Source of the DNA: Streptomyces sp. NBC_00461
GTDB taxonomy: Bacteria > Actinomycetota > Actinomycetes > Streptomycetales > Streptomycetaceae
Reading direction: 5' to 3'
DNA length: 64,000 bases
Assembly (NCBI RefSeq): GCF_036013935.1
Contig: NZ_CP107902.1
Location: 3,319,001-3,383,000, forward strand
A model generated the notes under the pieces. It saw only the letters and a program-made list of their open reading frames with translations, had not been told where the DNA came from and made no database searches. The position numbers were made by a program, and so were the translations under genes. How positions within the stretch are numbered: the first letter of the stretch is position 1; every line of letters starts with the position of its first letter. Below, piece by piece: positions 8,953-18,078 of the stretch.

Positions 8953-9326
8953 TCAGGCAGCGGCGGCCGAGAGCACCTTGATGGGTTCCACGAACACGTC
9001 AGGTGAACCAGGTGAACCGTGCGTGCCACCGGATCACCGAGGACCCGTACGCCCATACGAGTGATGTGCTCGATCATCTCGGCGCCGATCCCGCACCGAT
9101 CCCGACGGCGATGCCGACTGGGACCCCTGTGTCCGCCCGCCCGGGGCGCCGAGATCTTCACGTCCCCCGGTGCCGGGCTGCACGCATTCTTCATATGCAT
9201 GACCGCGCCGTTACGGATGAGCCTGGAATACAGCTCGTCCGACAGCGCATTGCCGCGGAATTCCTTATTAAGATTCCGCAGCATTTCGGTCTCGGTGAGG
9301 GAGGGGCGCGAGAAGGCCTGGGACAC
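8953..9326 (-). pseudogene. Decayed C-terminal remnant of a surface-polymer/sulfotransferase-like gene
   Basis: The minus strand encodes protein-like pieces that cannot be read as one intact gene. At 9326-9165 is SRPSLTETEMLRNLNKEFRG followed by ALSDELYSRLIRNGAV; at 9085-9040 the same frame gives GAEMIEHITRMGVRVLGD. The end, VFVEPIKVLSAAAA followed by TGA at 8953-8955, is in another frame. From memory, these pieces in this order resemble the C-terminus of actinobacterial sulfotransferase-like proteins. The N-terminal part is missing, because phoD ends at 9399. I read it as a truncated, frameshifted relic between the wall-polymer genes and phoD; the family assignment is tentative. Confidence 0.45.
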
Positions 9327-9398
9327 AGAAGAGTCCCAGGCCCCGTCACGCAGACCTCATGTACCGCCAGACCTCATGTACCGTCCCGGGTCATGGCG

Positions 9399-10949
9399 TC
9401 AGGCGAGTTCGACGCCCGGCCGACCGTTCTCCACCCGCAGTCGCGCATAGGTGCTCGGCGTCGCCTTCGGCTGCAGCACCGTGTCGACCACCCGCACCTG
9501 CGCGTCGATCCCGTCACGCCGGATGTCGAAGAGGTGGTAGCCCCGGTGGGCGTCGATCAGCTTCCAGTGCGGGTTGTCCGCCTGCAGCGGGTCCCACTGC
9601 GCGTGGAAGGCGGCCTGGTCCTGGTCGCCGTTGCTGGAGATGGACGTACCGACGAACTCGGCGCCGACGACCTCGGAGTCCGGGTCGGCGTAGTCCGTTT
9701 TGAGGTCGCTGATCATCGTCAGGTGGCGGTCGCCGCTGAGTACGACGGGGTTGCGGACGTCGGCGAACTCGTCGAGCAGGGCGTTGCGCTCGACCTGGTA
9801 GCCGTCCCAGGCGTCGTAGTACCAGAGCTTGCCCTCGCCGATCTGCAGGTCGGTCTCGGCCATCATTATCTGCGAGGCGACGAGGTTCCAGCGGGCCGGC
9901 GAGTCCTGCATCCCGTCCAGCAGCCACGCCTTCTGCTCGGCGCCGAGCATCGTGAGTGACGGGTCCTCGGCGGCCGCCTGGCTGGTCACCTGGTCGCTGC
10001 GGAACTGGCGGGTGTCGAGGACGTTGAGGCGCGCGAGGCGGCCGAACTCCAGGCGGCGGTACATCTGGATGTGCGGGCCGGTCGGGATGGCGGTCGCGCG
10101 GACCGGCATGTGCTCGTAGTACGCCTGGAAGGCCGCCGTCAGCCGCGCCACGAACGCGTCGTGCGGCTGCTTGGCGGGGTCCTGCGGGATCTCGCCGGCC
10201 CAGTCGTTGTCGACCTCGTGGTCGTCGAAGGTGACCACCCAGGGGGCGCTGGCGTGCATCGCCGCGAGGTCGGGGTCGGTGCGGTACTGCGCGTACCGGT
10301 TGCGGTACTCGACCAGGGTGTACGGCTCCCCCGTGCCCTCGTGCCGGCGCGGCCCCGTCGAGGCAGGCGTGGACTCGTAGATGTAGTCGCCGACGAACAG
10401 GACGAAGTCGGGGTCCTGCTGGAGCATGTCGGCGTACGGCGTGAAATAGCCGTGCTGCCAGTTCTGGCAGGATGCGAGCGCGACGCGCAGGGAGCCGCCC
10501 CTGCTGTGCGGGTGGGGGGCGGTGCGGGTGCGGCCGGTGGGCGAGAGCTGCCCGCTCACCCGGAAGCGGTACCAGTACGAGCGGTCGGAGCGCAGTCCGC
10601 GTACGTCCACGTGAACGCTGTGCCCGTACTCGGGGCGGGCCTGGGCGACGCCCCGGCGCACCGGCTTTCTGAGCCGTGGGTCGTCCGCGATCTCCCACTC
10701 CACCGCGACCACGCGGTCGGGCATGCCGCCGCCGTTCAGCGGGTCGGGGGCGAGCCGGGTCCACAGCACGATGCCGTCGGGCAGCGGGTCACCGGAGGCG
10801 ACGCCGAGGCTGAACACCCCGTCGGGCAGCGTGGCCTCGGCCGCCCGGGCGGTGCCCGGCACCCACAGTTGGGCGGAGGCCGCCGCACCGAGGACGGCGG
10901 CACCGGCGGTCAGAAAGCGCCGTCGGTCGGGCGAGATTGTTCCGGTCAT
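9399..10949 (-). CDS. phoD: PhoD-type alkaline phosphatase, Tat-exported
   Basis: Secreted phosphodiesterase/phosphomonoesterase that releases phosphate from organic esters outside the cell. The 516-residue protein begins with a twin-arginine signal, DRRRFLTAG followed by AAVLGAAASAQLWVPGTARA, with cleavage expected after Ala-rich ARA. The mature part has a fibronectin-like N-domain and the PhoD metallophosphatase core. Core motifs are ASCQNWQHGYF, FVGDYIYEST, TFDDHEVDNDWAG and VVLSGDRHLTMIS, whose Asp, His and Cys-adjacent residues bind iron and calcium in known PhoD structures. AAGGGAG precedes two consecutive ATGs; the second (10949) has the better spacing. In Streptomyces phoD genes belong to the PhoP regulon, and the upstream region holds unusual repeats. 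Confidence 0.93.
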   Translation of the reverse strand: MTGTISPDRRRFLTAGAAVLGAAASAQLWVPGTARAAEATLPDGVFSLGVASGDPLPDGIVLWTRLAPDPLNGGGMPDRVVAVEWEIADDPRLRKPVRRGVAQARPEYGHSVHVDVRGLRSDRSYWYRFRVSGQLSPTGRTRTAPHPHSRGGSLRVALASCQNWQHGYFTPYADMLQQDPDFVLFVGDYIYESTPASTGPRRHEGTGEPYTLVEYRNRYAQYRTDPDLAAMHASAPWVVTFDDHEVDNDWAGEIPQDPAKQPHDAFVARLTAAFQAYYEHMPVRATAIPTGPHIQMYRRLEFGRLARLNVLDTRQFRSDQVTSQAAAEDPSLTMLGAEQKAWLLDGMQDSPARWNLVASQIMMAETDLQIGEGKLWYYDAWDGYQVERNALLDEFADVRNPVVLSGDRHLTMISDLKTDYADPDSEVVGAEFVGTSISSNGDQDQAAFHAQWDPLQADNPHWKLIDAHRGYHLFDIRRDGIDAQVRVVDTVLQPKATPSTYARLRVENGRPGVELA

Positions 10950-11061
10950 CATGAACTCCCTTGCCTCGCAAGCCTCTTGGACACGTGAAAGCTCACGCAG
11001 CCGGACGGTCCACCGGCTGAACGCAAGCGTTCGCGTGCATGACAAATGGGCAGACAACAGA

Positions 11062-11117
11062 AGACCCGTTGCGACACAGGAACAACGGGATGAACGTCAC
11101 CTGGTCACAACGGGTCT
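11062..11117. promoter_or_regulatory. Inverted repeats and weak PHO-like element upstream of phoD
   Basis: AGACCCGTTG (11062-11071) and CAACGGGTCT (11108-11117) form a perfect 10-bp inverted repeat. A third copy of the core, CAACGGG, sits between them at 11083-11089. On the minus strand 11081-11095 reads GTTCATC plus CCGTTGTT, which faintly resembles the GTTCACC direct-repeat units bound by PhoP, but the spacing and second unit are poor. The region lies 113-168 bases upstream of the phoD start and is a candidate operator. Confidence 0.45.
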
Positions 11118-11234
11118 GACGTCACATCAATTGACGCCCACCACATGAGGCTTCAGTACGAGAAGTTCGAGCCGAATTTCGCGTTCGTACCATCCGTGCC
11201 GAGCACGGTGTTACCGACGAGACCGGTGCCGTTA

Positions 11235-11478
11235 GGCGCTTGAGGACGAGCCCAGCTCAGCCCCATCCAGCCCGTCCGGCGCTGGGGGACGAACTCAGCT
11301 CGACCCCATCCAGCCCGTCCGGCGCTTGAGGACGAGGCCGCAGGCCGACAGGGGGGCGAGGGGCGCAGCCCCCAAACACGCGCACCCCCACACGAGACCG
11401 GCTCAGCCCCATCCAGCCCGTCCGGCGCTTGAGGACGAGGCCGCAGGCCGAAGGGGGGCCTGGGGGCGCAGCCCCCAG
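11235..11478. repeat. Dispersed Streptomyces intergenic repeat cluster with terminal hairpin
   Basis: Four copies or part-copies of a CCAGCCCGTCCGGCGCTTGA-type unit followed by GGACGAG occur near 11235-11250, 11267-11294, 11308-11340 and 11411-11450. Two copies continue into GGCCGCAGGCCGA. Near-identical short sequences are scattered between genes of many Streptomyces genomes. The cluster ends in GGGGGC-GCA-GCCCCC at 11463-11477, a stem-loop 18 bases beyond the obg stop that could serve as its terminator. The rest of 11118-11230 shows nothing recognisable. Confidence 0.8.
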
Positions 11479-11495
11479 TCATCAGCGCCGACGGC

Positions 11496-12941
11496 TCAGA
11501 ACGGCTCGAACCCGTCAAACTCCTGGAGGGACTCGTCCCGCTCAGCCTCCCGGTCCCGCCGCCGCTGCGCCGCAGGCCGCGGCGCCTCGAAGCGATGGTC
11601 CTCACCACGGCGTCCCAGCATCTCCGCCCCGGACATCATCGACGGTTCCCAGTCGAAGACGACGGCGTTCTCCTCGGGTCCGATGGCGACACCGTCACCC
11701 GAACGGGCCCCCGCCTTCATCAACGCCTCTTCCACACCAAGCCGGTTGAGCCGGTCGGCGAGGAATCCGACGGCCTCGTCGTTGCTGAAGTCGGTCTGCC
11801 GCACCCAGCGCTCGGGCTTCTCGCCCCGCACCCGGAACACGGGCTCCCCGTCGGCCTCCTCGTGCGTCACGGTGAAGCCCGCGTCGTCGACGGCCTTGGG
11901 CCGGATCACGATCCGCGTCGCCTCTTCCTTCGGCTTGGCGGCCCGCGCCTTCGCCACCAGGTCGGCGAGCGCGAACGACAGCTCCTTCAGGCCGAGATGG
12001 GCCACCGCCGACACCTCGAAGACCCGGTACCCCCGCGCCTCCAGATCCGGCCGCACCATCTCCGCGAGGTCCTTGCCGTCCGGCACGTCGGTCTTGTTCA
12101 GTACGACGATCCGCGGCCGCCGGTCGAGCCCGCCGTACTGCTTCAGCTCCTCCTCGATGATGTCGAGGTCGGAGACGGGGTCCCGCTCGGACTCCAGGGT
12201 CGCGGTGTCCAGCACATGCACGAGCACACTGCACCGCTCGACGTGCCGCAGGAACTCCAGGCCAAGGCCCTTGCCCTGGCTGGCGCCCGGGATCAGCCCC
12301 GGCACGTCGGCGATGGTGTACACGGTCGAACCCGCGGTCACCACACCCAGGTTCGGCACCAGCGTCGTGAAGGGATAGTCCGCGATCTTCGGCTTCGCCG
12401 CGCTCAGCACCGAGATCAGCGAGGACTTGCCCGCGCTCGGGTACCCCACGAGCGCCACGTCGGCGACCGTCTTCAGCTCCAGGCCGATGTCCTGGAGGTC
12501 CCCGGGCTCACCGAGCAGCGCGAACCCCGGTGCCTTGCGCCGCGCCGACGCGAGCGCCGCGTTGCCGAGGCCGCCCCGGCCGCCCTGCGCGGCGATGTAC
12601 GACGTGCCGTGTCCGACCAGGTCGGCGAGTACGTTGCCCGCCTTGTCGAGCACTACGGTGCCGTCCGGCACGGGCAGGACGAGGTCCTGTCCGTCCTTGC
12701 CCGAGCGGTTGCCGCCCTCGCCCGGCTTGCCGTTGGTGGCCTTGCGGTGCGGGGAGTGGTGGTAGTCGATGAGCGTGGTGACGGACTGGTCGACGGTGAG
12801 GATCACATCGCCGCCGCGCCCGCCGTTGCCGCCGTCGGGTCCGCCGAGCGGCTTGAACTTCTCACGGTGAACGGAGGCACAGCCGTGGCCTCCGTTACCC
12901 GCGGCGACGTGCAGCTCGACGCGGTCCACGAAGGTGGTCAT
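11496..12941 (-). CDS. obg: GTPase Obg (CgtA)
   Basis: Essential GTPase linked to 50S ribosome assembly, stringent response and, in Streptomyces, onset of development. The 481-residue protein has the glycine-rich Obg fold first (residues 1-158, [27 protein letters not shown]). The G domain follows with [14 protein letters not shown] (P-loop), the DVPG switch and [13 protein letters not shown] (base recognition). A C-terminal OCT-type domain (about 345-425) and a charged tail complete it. GGAGG lies seven bases before the ATG. It follows rplU-rpmA in the conserved order but is separated from rpmA by a hairpin. Confidence 0.97.
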   Translation of the reverse strand: MTTFVDRVELHVAAGNGGHGCASVHREKFKPLGGPDGGNGGRGGDVILTVDQSVTTLIDYHHSPHRKATNGKPGEGGNRSGKDGQDLVLPVPDGTVVLDKAGNVLADLVGHGTSYIAAQGGRGGLGNAALASARRKAPGFALLGEPGDLQDIGLELKTVADVALVGYPSAGKSSLISVLSAAKPKIADYPFTTLVPNLGVVTAGSTVYTIADVPGLIPGASQGKGLGLEFLRHVERCSVLVHVLDTATLESERDPVSDLDIIEEELKQYGGLDRRPRIVVLNKTDVPDGKDLAEMVRPDLEARGYRVFEVSAVAHLGLKELSFALADLVAKARAAKPKEEATRIVIRPKAVDDAGFTVTHEEADGEPVFRVRGEKPERWVRQTDFSNDEAVGFLADRLNRLGVEEALMKAGARSGDGVAIGPEENAVVFDWEPSMMSGAEMLGRRGEDHRFEAPRPAAQRRRDREAERDESLQEFDGFEPF

Positions 12942-12998
12942 CTGGGTGCCTCCAGCACTTCAAAAACGTACGGATATGTCTCTGCTGTAACACGCGAA

Positions 12999-13038
12999 AG
13001 GCGGACCCGCCTTCCCACAGGGGAAGTGAGGTCCGCCT
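12999..13038. terminator. Nested stem-loop downstream of rpmA
   Basis: AGGCGGACC at 12999-13007 pairs with GGTCCGCCT at 13030-13038, and inside it CTTCCC pairs with GGGAAG. The structure lies 33 bases beyond the rpmA stop and 57 bases before the obg start. It should end or attenuate the rplU-rpmA transcript. Confidence 0.75.
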
Positions 13039-13071
13039 CGCGAAACGTTCGGTCTGTGTCTAAGCCTGAGC

Positions 13072-13326
13072 TCAGGCGACCGGAACGATGTTCACGACCT
13101 TGCGGCCACGGTGGGTACCGAACTCCACCGCACCGGCGTTGAGCGCGAACAGCGTGTCGTCGCCGCCACGGCCGACGCCGGAACCGGGGTGGAAGTGGGT
13201 GCCGCGCTGGCGGACGATGATCTCACCCGCGTTGACGACCTGACCGCCGAAGCGCTTCACGCCGAGCCGCTGGGCATTGGAGTCGCGACCGTTCCGGGTG
13301 GACGATGCGCCCTTCTTGTGTGCCAT
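13072..13326 (-). CDS. rpmA: 50S ribosomal protein L27
   Basis: Ribosomal large-subunit protein near the peptidyl-transferase centre. The 84 residues start [20 protein letters not shown], the standard L27 N-terminus that reaches toward the P-site, with no cleavable extension of the Firmicute type. The characteristic [20 protein letters not shown] follows. GAGGAGAG directly precedes the ATG. It starts 14 bases after rplU, so the two are translated from one transcript. Confidence 0.98.
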   Translation of the reverse strand: MAHKKGASSTRNGRDSNAQRLGVKRFGGQVVNAGEIIVRQRGTHFHPGSGVGRGGDDTLFALNAGAVEFGTHRGRKVVNIVPVA

Positions 13327-13340
13327 CTCTCCTCAGTCCC

Positions 13341-13661
13341 TTACTTCGCAGCCGCGGGGATCTCAGTGACCTTGATCGCCGTGTACTGCTGGCGGTGGCC
13401 CTGACGACGGCGGTAGCCGGTCTTGTTCTTGTAGCGAAGGATGTCGATCTTCACACCCTTGTGGTGGTCCACGACCTCGGCCTGGACCTTGATGCCGGCC
13501 AGCACCCACGGGTCGCTGGTGACAGCTTCGCCGTCGACAACGAGCAGGGTCGAGAGCTCGACCGTGTCGCCAACCTTGGCAGTGGAAATCTTGTCAACCT
13601 CAACGATGTCGCCGACAGCAACCTTGTGCTGGCGACCACCGCTGCGCACGATGGCGTACAC
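13341..13661 (-). CDS. rplU: 50S ribosomal protein L21
   Basis: Large-subunit ribosomal protein of 106 residues. It begins [18 protein letters not shown], the family N-terminus, and ends [19 protein letters not shown], the RNA-binding L21 signature, plus EIPAAAK. GTG 13661 is the start; the open frame extends 33 codons upstream but that part has no L21 similarity. GAGAGTGAGA precedes the start. Cotranscribed with rpmA. Confidence 0.97.
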   Translation of the reverse strand: MYAIVRSGGRQHKVAVGDIVEVDKISTAKVGDTVELSTLLVVDGEAVTSDPWVLAGIKVQAEVVDHHKGVKIDILRYKNKTGYRRRQGHRQQYTAIKVTEIPAAAK

Positions 13662-13872
13662 GCGGATCTCACTCTCTCGCTCGGGAACGGCACCCCCGCA
13701 GTCCAGCCACCCGGCAGGCGGGCAGCCTCTCCGGAACAGCCGGTGACGAGCACCGAGCACTCTGGAGGAAGAGGTTTACGGGGATGTGACGCGTCTGTAC
13801 CTGCGGACACGCCGACGGCCAAGGTTACGGGGCCGTGGCCGAAGGGGTCAAACCGGGCCGGGGCCCAGCGGT
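13662..13872 (-). other. rplU leader region
   Basis: About 210 bases separate the rne terminator from rplU. They must hold the rplU-rpmA promoter and 5' leader. Several short G/C-rich complementary runs occur, such as GGCTGTTCCGGAGAGG and TGCCGGGTGG, but I cannot define a known leader motif. I see no coding potential. Confidence 0.4.
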
Positions 13873-13901
13873 GTGCGGCCGGTCACGTGGACCGGCCGCA
13901 C
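13873..13901. terminator. Perfect 12-bp stem-loop after rne
   Basis: GTGCGGCCGGTC and GACCGGCCGCAC enclose a five-base ACGTG loop. It lies 11 bases beyond the rne stop and separates that gene from rplU. Confidence 0.9.
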
Positions 13902-13911
13902 AGCGCACTGC

Positions 13912-16900
13912 TCAGCTCTCGTCGGCTGCGGCCGAGACCGCGGACTTCTTCGCCGTCGACTTGGCGGCGGCGGTCTTGACGGTCTTGGCCGCCTTCTTCG
14001 CCGTCGCCTTCTTGGCGACCGTCTTCTTGGCCGCGGTCTTCTTGACGGCGGCCTTCTTCGCGGTCGCCTTCTTGGCCGTCTTGCGCGCGGCCGTCTTCTT
14101 GGCCGGAGCCGTCTCCTCGACGCTCTCCGCCGCGGACGACGCCTCGTCCGCCGCACCCGACGGGACGACCACGACGGCCGTCTCCTCGGACGCGGTGGGC
14201 GCGGTCGCCTTACGCACCGCACGGCGCCGCGGACGGGCCGGTGCGGCGCTCTCGGCGGGCGCCTCGGCCGGGGCCTCGGTCGCCACCGGAGCCTCGGCCA
14301 CGGGCGCCGCGGTCTCGGCGACGGTCACCACGGCGGTCTCGGCCCCCGCGGGCGACCCGGCCGGCGCGGACACCTTGCGGGTGGCGCGACGACGGGTACG
14401 GCCCTTGGGCGCGGTCTCCTCCACGGCCTCGGCCGGGGTCTCGACGACCGCGTCCTCGACGGCGGCGGGCTCGGCGAGCGCCGCGACGGCCGGCTCCGGC
14501 TGCACCGGACGCTCGACCTCCTGCTCTGCGGTCACGTGCTGAGCGGTCGGTGCCTCGGACTGGACGTCCTCGGCCCGGACCTCCTCACGCCTGCTCTCGT
14601 CGCGCCTGTTGTCGTCCCGCCTGGAGTCGTCGCGCCTCGGCGCGCCCGCCGGAGCGGACGCCCGCCGGCTCGTCCGGCGCCGCGAACGGCCACGGCCGAC
14701 CGCCGCCTCGGCCTCGGCGACGCTGCTGTACAGCTCCTCGTCCGGGGCGTAGGCGGGCGCGGACAGCGCGACCGGCTCGGCCACCTCGGCGGCGACCTCG
14801 GCCTCGGTCTCCTCCTCGACGTCCGGGGCATCCACGGCCACCGCGGCCTCGTGCTCGTGCACATGTCCGTCGCCGCCACGGCCGCGCTTCTTGCGCTTGC
14901 CGCCGCCACCGGCGGAGGTCGGCTGCTCCATGTGCACGATGACACCGCGGCCGTTGCAGTGGACGCAGGTCTCGGAGAAGGACTCCAGCAAGCCCTGGCC
15001 GACCCGCTTGCGGGTCATCTGCACGAGCCCCAGCGAGGTCACCTCGGCGACCTGGTGCTTCGTACGGTCCCGGCCCAGGCACTCCAGCAGACGCCGCAGC
15101 ACCAGGTCCCGGTTGGACTCCAGGACCATGTCGATGAAGTCGATGACGATGATGCCGCCGAGGTCGCGCAGCCGCAGCTGGCGGACGATCTCCTCGGCCG
15201 CCTCCAGGTTGTTCCTGGTGACGGTCTCCTCGAGGTTGCCGCCCTGACCGGTGAACTTGCCGGTGTTGACGTCGACGACGACCATCGCCTCGGTCCGGTC
15301 GATCACCAGCGAACCGCCACTGGGCAGCCAGACCTTGCGGTCCAGGGCCTTGGCGAGCTGCTCGTCGATCCGGTACGTGGCGAAGACGTCGACCTCGGAG
15401 GTCCACTTCGACAGCCGGTCGGCCAGGTCGGGCGCGACGTGGGCGACGTATCCGTAGATGGTCTCCCACGCCTCTTCGCCGCTGACGACGACCTTGGAGA
15501 AGTCCTCGTTGAAGATGTCGCGGACGACGCGGACGGTCATGTCCGGCTCGCCGTACAGCAGCGACGGCGCGTTCGAACTGCCGCCGTTCTTCGACTTCTT
15601 CTGGATGTCCTCCCACTGCCCCTGCAGTCGCTCGACATCGCGGCGCAGCTCGTCCTCGCTCGCGCCCTCGGCGGCGGTGCGCACGATGACGCCCGCGTCC
15701 TCGGGGACGATCTTCTTGAGGATGGTCTTCAGCCGGGCGCGCTCGGTGTCGGGCAGCTTGCGGCTGATGCCGGTCATCGAGCCCTCGGGCACGTACACGA
15801 GGTAGCGGCCGGGGAGCGAGACCTGGCTGGTGAGCCGTGCGCCCTTGTGACCGATCGGGTCCTTGGTGACCTGGACGAGCACGGACTGGCCGGACTTGAG
15901 GGCGGACTCGATGCGCCGCGGGCCGTTGGCCATGCCCAGCGCCTCGAAGTTCACCTCACCCGCGTAGAGAACGGCGTTGCGGCCCTTGCCGATGTCGATG
16001 AAGGCGGCCTCCATCGACGGCAGCACGTTCTGGACCTTGCCCAGGTACACGTTGCCGACGTACGAGGTCGACTGCTCCTTGTTGACGTAGTGCTCGACGA
16101 GCACACCGTCCTCCAGGACGCCGATCTGCGTGCGCTCACCGCTCTGCCGGACGACCATCACACGCTCGACGGCCTCGCGGCGGGCCAGGAACTCGGCCTC
16201 GGTGATGATCGGAACCCTGCGGCGGCCCTGCTCGCGGCCTTCGCGGCGGCGCTGCTTCTTGGCCTCCAGACGGGTCGAGCCCTTGATGGACTGCACCTCG
16301 TCGGACGGCTCGGAGGGCTTGCGCGGCTCGCGGACCTTGACGACGGTGCGCTCGGGGTCGCCCTCGCCGGGCTCCGAGTCCGCGGAGGAGTCACCGGCCC
16401 GACGGCGACGGCGACGGCGCCTACGGCTGCTGGAGCTAGAGCCACCACCGTCGGCGTCGTCCTCCTCGTCGTCCTCGGCGCTGTCCTCGGCGTCCTGCGC
16501 GGCGGCCTCGTCGGACTCCTCCGACTCGTCCTCGCCCGCGGAGTCGGCCAGCTCGCCCCGACGGCGGCGACGGCCGCCCCGGCGACGGCGACGGCGGGAC
16601 CCGGTCTCCTCGGACTCGTCGCCGTCGGCGGCGTCCTCGGCCGACTCGGCGGCCTCGTCGGACTCCTCCGACTCGTCCTCGGCGGCGGTCTCGACGGCCT
16701 GCGTCTCGGTCTCCTCGGCGAACGAGGCACCCCGGCGCCGGCGGCGGCGCCGCGATCCGGCCTGCTCCTCGGGGAGCTCCTCCGGCTCGACGGCCTCGAC
16801 CTCGACCTCGGCTTCGGCGGCAGCCGCGGCGGCGGCCCGCTGCGGCGTCTGGAACTGCGGCTCGGTGAACACGGGCGCCTGGAACACGGCGACGGCGGGC

Positions 16901-17817
16901 CGCGACGGCCGCCGCGGCTCCTCGCTCTCGCCCTTGTCCTCGGTACGTGCGGCCTGCGCGGGCGCGGCGAAGCCGGTCGCGGCCTTGCGCGTGGCCCGCC
17001 GACGCGTACGCCGCGGGGCGGCGTCCTCGTCGCTCTGCTCGGCGGCAGGGGCGGGAGCGGTCACCGGCTCCTCGACGGCGGGAGCCTGCGCCTCTTCGAC
17101 GGCGGCCTCGGTGGTCGCGGCCGTCTCCTCGGCGGGCGCGGTCACGCGCCGCGTGGCGCGACGCCGGCCACGGCGCGGAGCCGCATCCTCGCCGGCGGAC
17201 TCGACAGCGGGAGCCTCGGCCTCGGCGGGCGTCTCGGCCTCCGCGGCAGGCGTCGCCTCGTCGGCCAGGGGCGCACCGGCGGGTGCGGACGCACGACGCG
17301 TGGCACGCCGACGGCTACGGCGCGGAGCCGCGTCCTCGTCGGCGGACTCGACAGCGGGAGCATCGGCATCGGCCGGTGCCTCGGCGACGGCCGCGCTCTC
17401 CGCGACGTCGGCCGGAGCGGCAACGGGCACCACGGTCTCGGCCACCTCGGCGGCCGCGGGCGCACCGGCAGGCGCGGCCGCACGACGGGTCGCACGACGA
17501 CGCGTACGCCCAGCGGGCGCGGCCTCCTCGACAACCGCAGGCACCTCGGCCGCCTCAGCGCCCTCGTCGGTCTTTTCTGCTTCTTCGGCCTCTTCGAGAT
17601 CAGCCGCGACCGTGGTCTCGGCGGCCTCGTCCTCGTCGGCCTTGAGGTCGCCGTCGGCCGGTATGGCCGGCGCGACGATCTCCTCCGGGGTCTCGGAGGC
17701 GGCCGGGGCGGGGGGACCCGCCGGGCGGGAAGCGGCACGGCGCCGACGACGCGGCGGCAATGTGTCGCTGGGAGTGTTCGGTTCGGAACCCTCAGTGGGT
17801 TCGGTCGGTTCGAGCAT
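13912..17817 (-). CDS. rne: Ribonuclease E/G family endoribonuclease with long disordered arms
   Basis: Single-strand-specific endoribonuclease for rRNA maturation and mRNA decay. The 1301-residue protein has a catalytic core at about residues 545-960. It begins with an S1-like RNA-binding domain (TSYVGNVYLGKVQNVLPSM). The metal-binding aspartates lie in MVVVDVNTGKF and IIVIDFIDMV, and the CVHC zinc-link follows. The N-terminal 540 residues are disordered, acidic, and punctuated by RRRATRR-type basic modules. The last 65 residues are a Lys/Ala histone-H1-like tail. ATG 17817 follows GGGAGA; upstream in-frame codons look non-coding. It is the counterpart of the large RNase ES of S. coelicolor. 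Confidence 0.95.
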   Translation of the reverse strand: MLEPTEPTEGSEPNTPSDTLPPRRRRRAASRPAGPPAPAASETPEEIVAPAIPADGDLKADEDEAAETTVAADLEEAEEAEKTDEGAEAAEVPAVVEEAAPAGRTRRRATRRAAAPAGAPAAAEVAETVVPVAAPADVAESAAVAEAPADADAPAVESADEDAAPRRSRRRATRRASAPAGAPLADEATPAAEAETPAEAEAPAVESAGEDAAPRRGRRRATRRVTAPAEETAATTEAAVEEAQAPAVEEPVTAPAPAAEQSDEDAAPRRTRRRATRKAATGFAAPAQAARTEDKGESEEPRRPSRPAVAVFQAPVFTEPQFQTPQRAAAAAAAEAEVEVEAVEPEELPEEQAGSRRRRRRRGASFAEETETQAVETAAEDESEESDEAAESAEDAADGDESEETGSRRRRRRGGRRRRRGELADSAGEDESEESDEAAAQDAEDSAEDDEEDDADGGGSSSSSRRRRRRRRRAGDSSADSEPGEGDPERTVVKVREPRKPSEPSDEVQSIKGSTRLEAKKQRRREGREQGRRRVPIITEAEFLARREAVERVMVVRQSGERTQIGVLEDGVLVEHYVNKEQSTSYVGNVYLGKVQNVLPSMEAAFIDIGKGRNAVLYAGEVNFEALGMANGPRRIESALKSGQSVLVQVTKDPIGHKGARLTSQVSLPGRYLVYVPEGSMTGISRKLPDTERARLKTILKKIVPEDAGVIVRTAAEGASEDELRRDVERLQGQWEDIQKKSKNGGSSNAPSLLYGEPDMTVRVVRDIFNEDFSKVVVSGEEAWETIYGYVAHVAPDLADRLSKWTSEVDVFATYRIDEQLAKALDRKVWLPSGGSLVIDRTEAMVVVDVNTGKFTGQGGNLEETVTRNNLEAAEEIVRQLRLRDLGGIIVIDFIDMVLESNRDLVLRRLLECLGRDRTKHQVAEVTSLGLVQMTRKRVGQGLLESFSETCVHCNGRGVIVHMEQPTSAGGGGKRKKRGRGGDGHVHEHEAAVAVDAPDVEEETEAEVAAEVAEPVALSAPAYAPDEELYSSVAEAEAAVGRGRSRRRTSRRASAPAGAPRRDDSRRDDNRRDESRREEVRAEDVQSEAPTAQHVTAEQEVERPVQPEPAVAALAEPAAVEDAVVETPAEAVEETAPKGRTRRRATRKVSAPAGSPAGAETAVVTVAETAAPVAEAPVATEAPAEAPAESAAPARPRRRAVRKATAPTASEETAVVVVPSGAADEASSAAESVEETAPAKKTAARKTAKKATAKKAAVKKTAAKKTVAKKATAKKAAKTVKTAAAKSTAKKSAVSAAADES

Positions 17818-18078
17818 GCGGGCATTTCTCCCGTCAGGCTCCCGGGCGCCGCACCTGGTCCGGCTTGATTGCCGGTGACGTCCGCGGCTCGCGCGATGCG
17901 CGGTGCCGCCGTCCGGGGCGCGGGCGCCGCACGGGAGCTCTCTGTGTCCTGTCTCGCCGGTTCCGTACACCGAATGTGCACGGCCTGGCGAAAGTCTTCT
18001 GGTCAGTTCGCTGCCCGACCCAGGTGGCTCCCGAGTACAAGGGCGGCGCTTCGACGTCCGTCCTTCGCGGGACCTTCC
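17818..18078 (-). other. rne upstream region
   Basis: A 261-base gap between the TIGR03936 gene and rne. It should contain the rne promoter. I find no clear hairpin, repeat or reading frame that I can support. Confidence 0.4.

Noticed and set aside
8856..9326. Intact 156-residue gene on the minus strand
   Set aside because: Only separated pieces look like protein; the final coding-like segment is in another frame, so a decayed gene fits better.
13786..17868. A very long plus-strand open frame (about 1360 codons) opposite rne
   Set aside because: It is the antisense of a G/C-rich coding region. The translation is low-complexity Arg/Gly/Leu, there is no ribosome site, and rne on the other strand has full family support.
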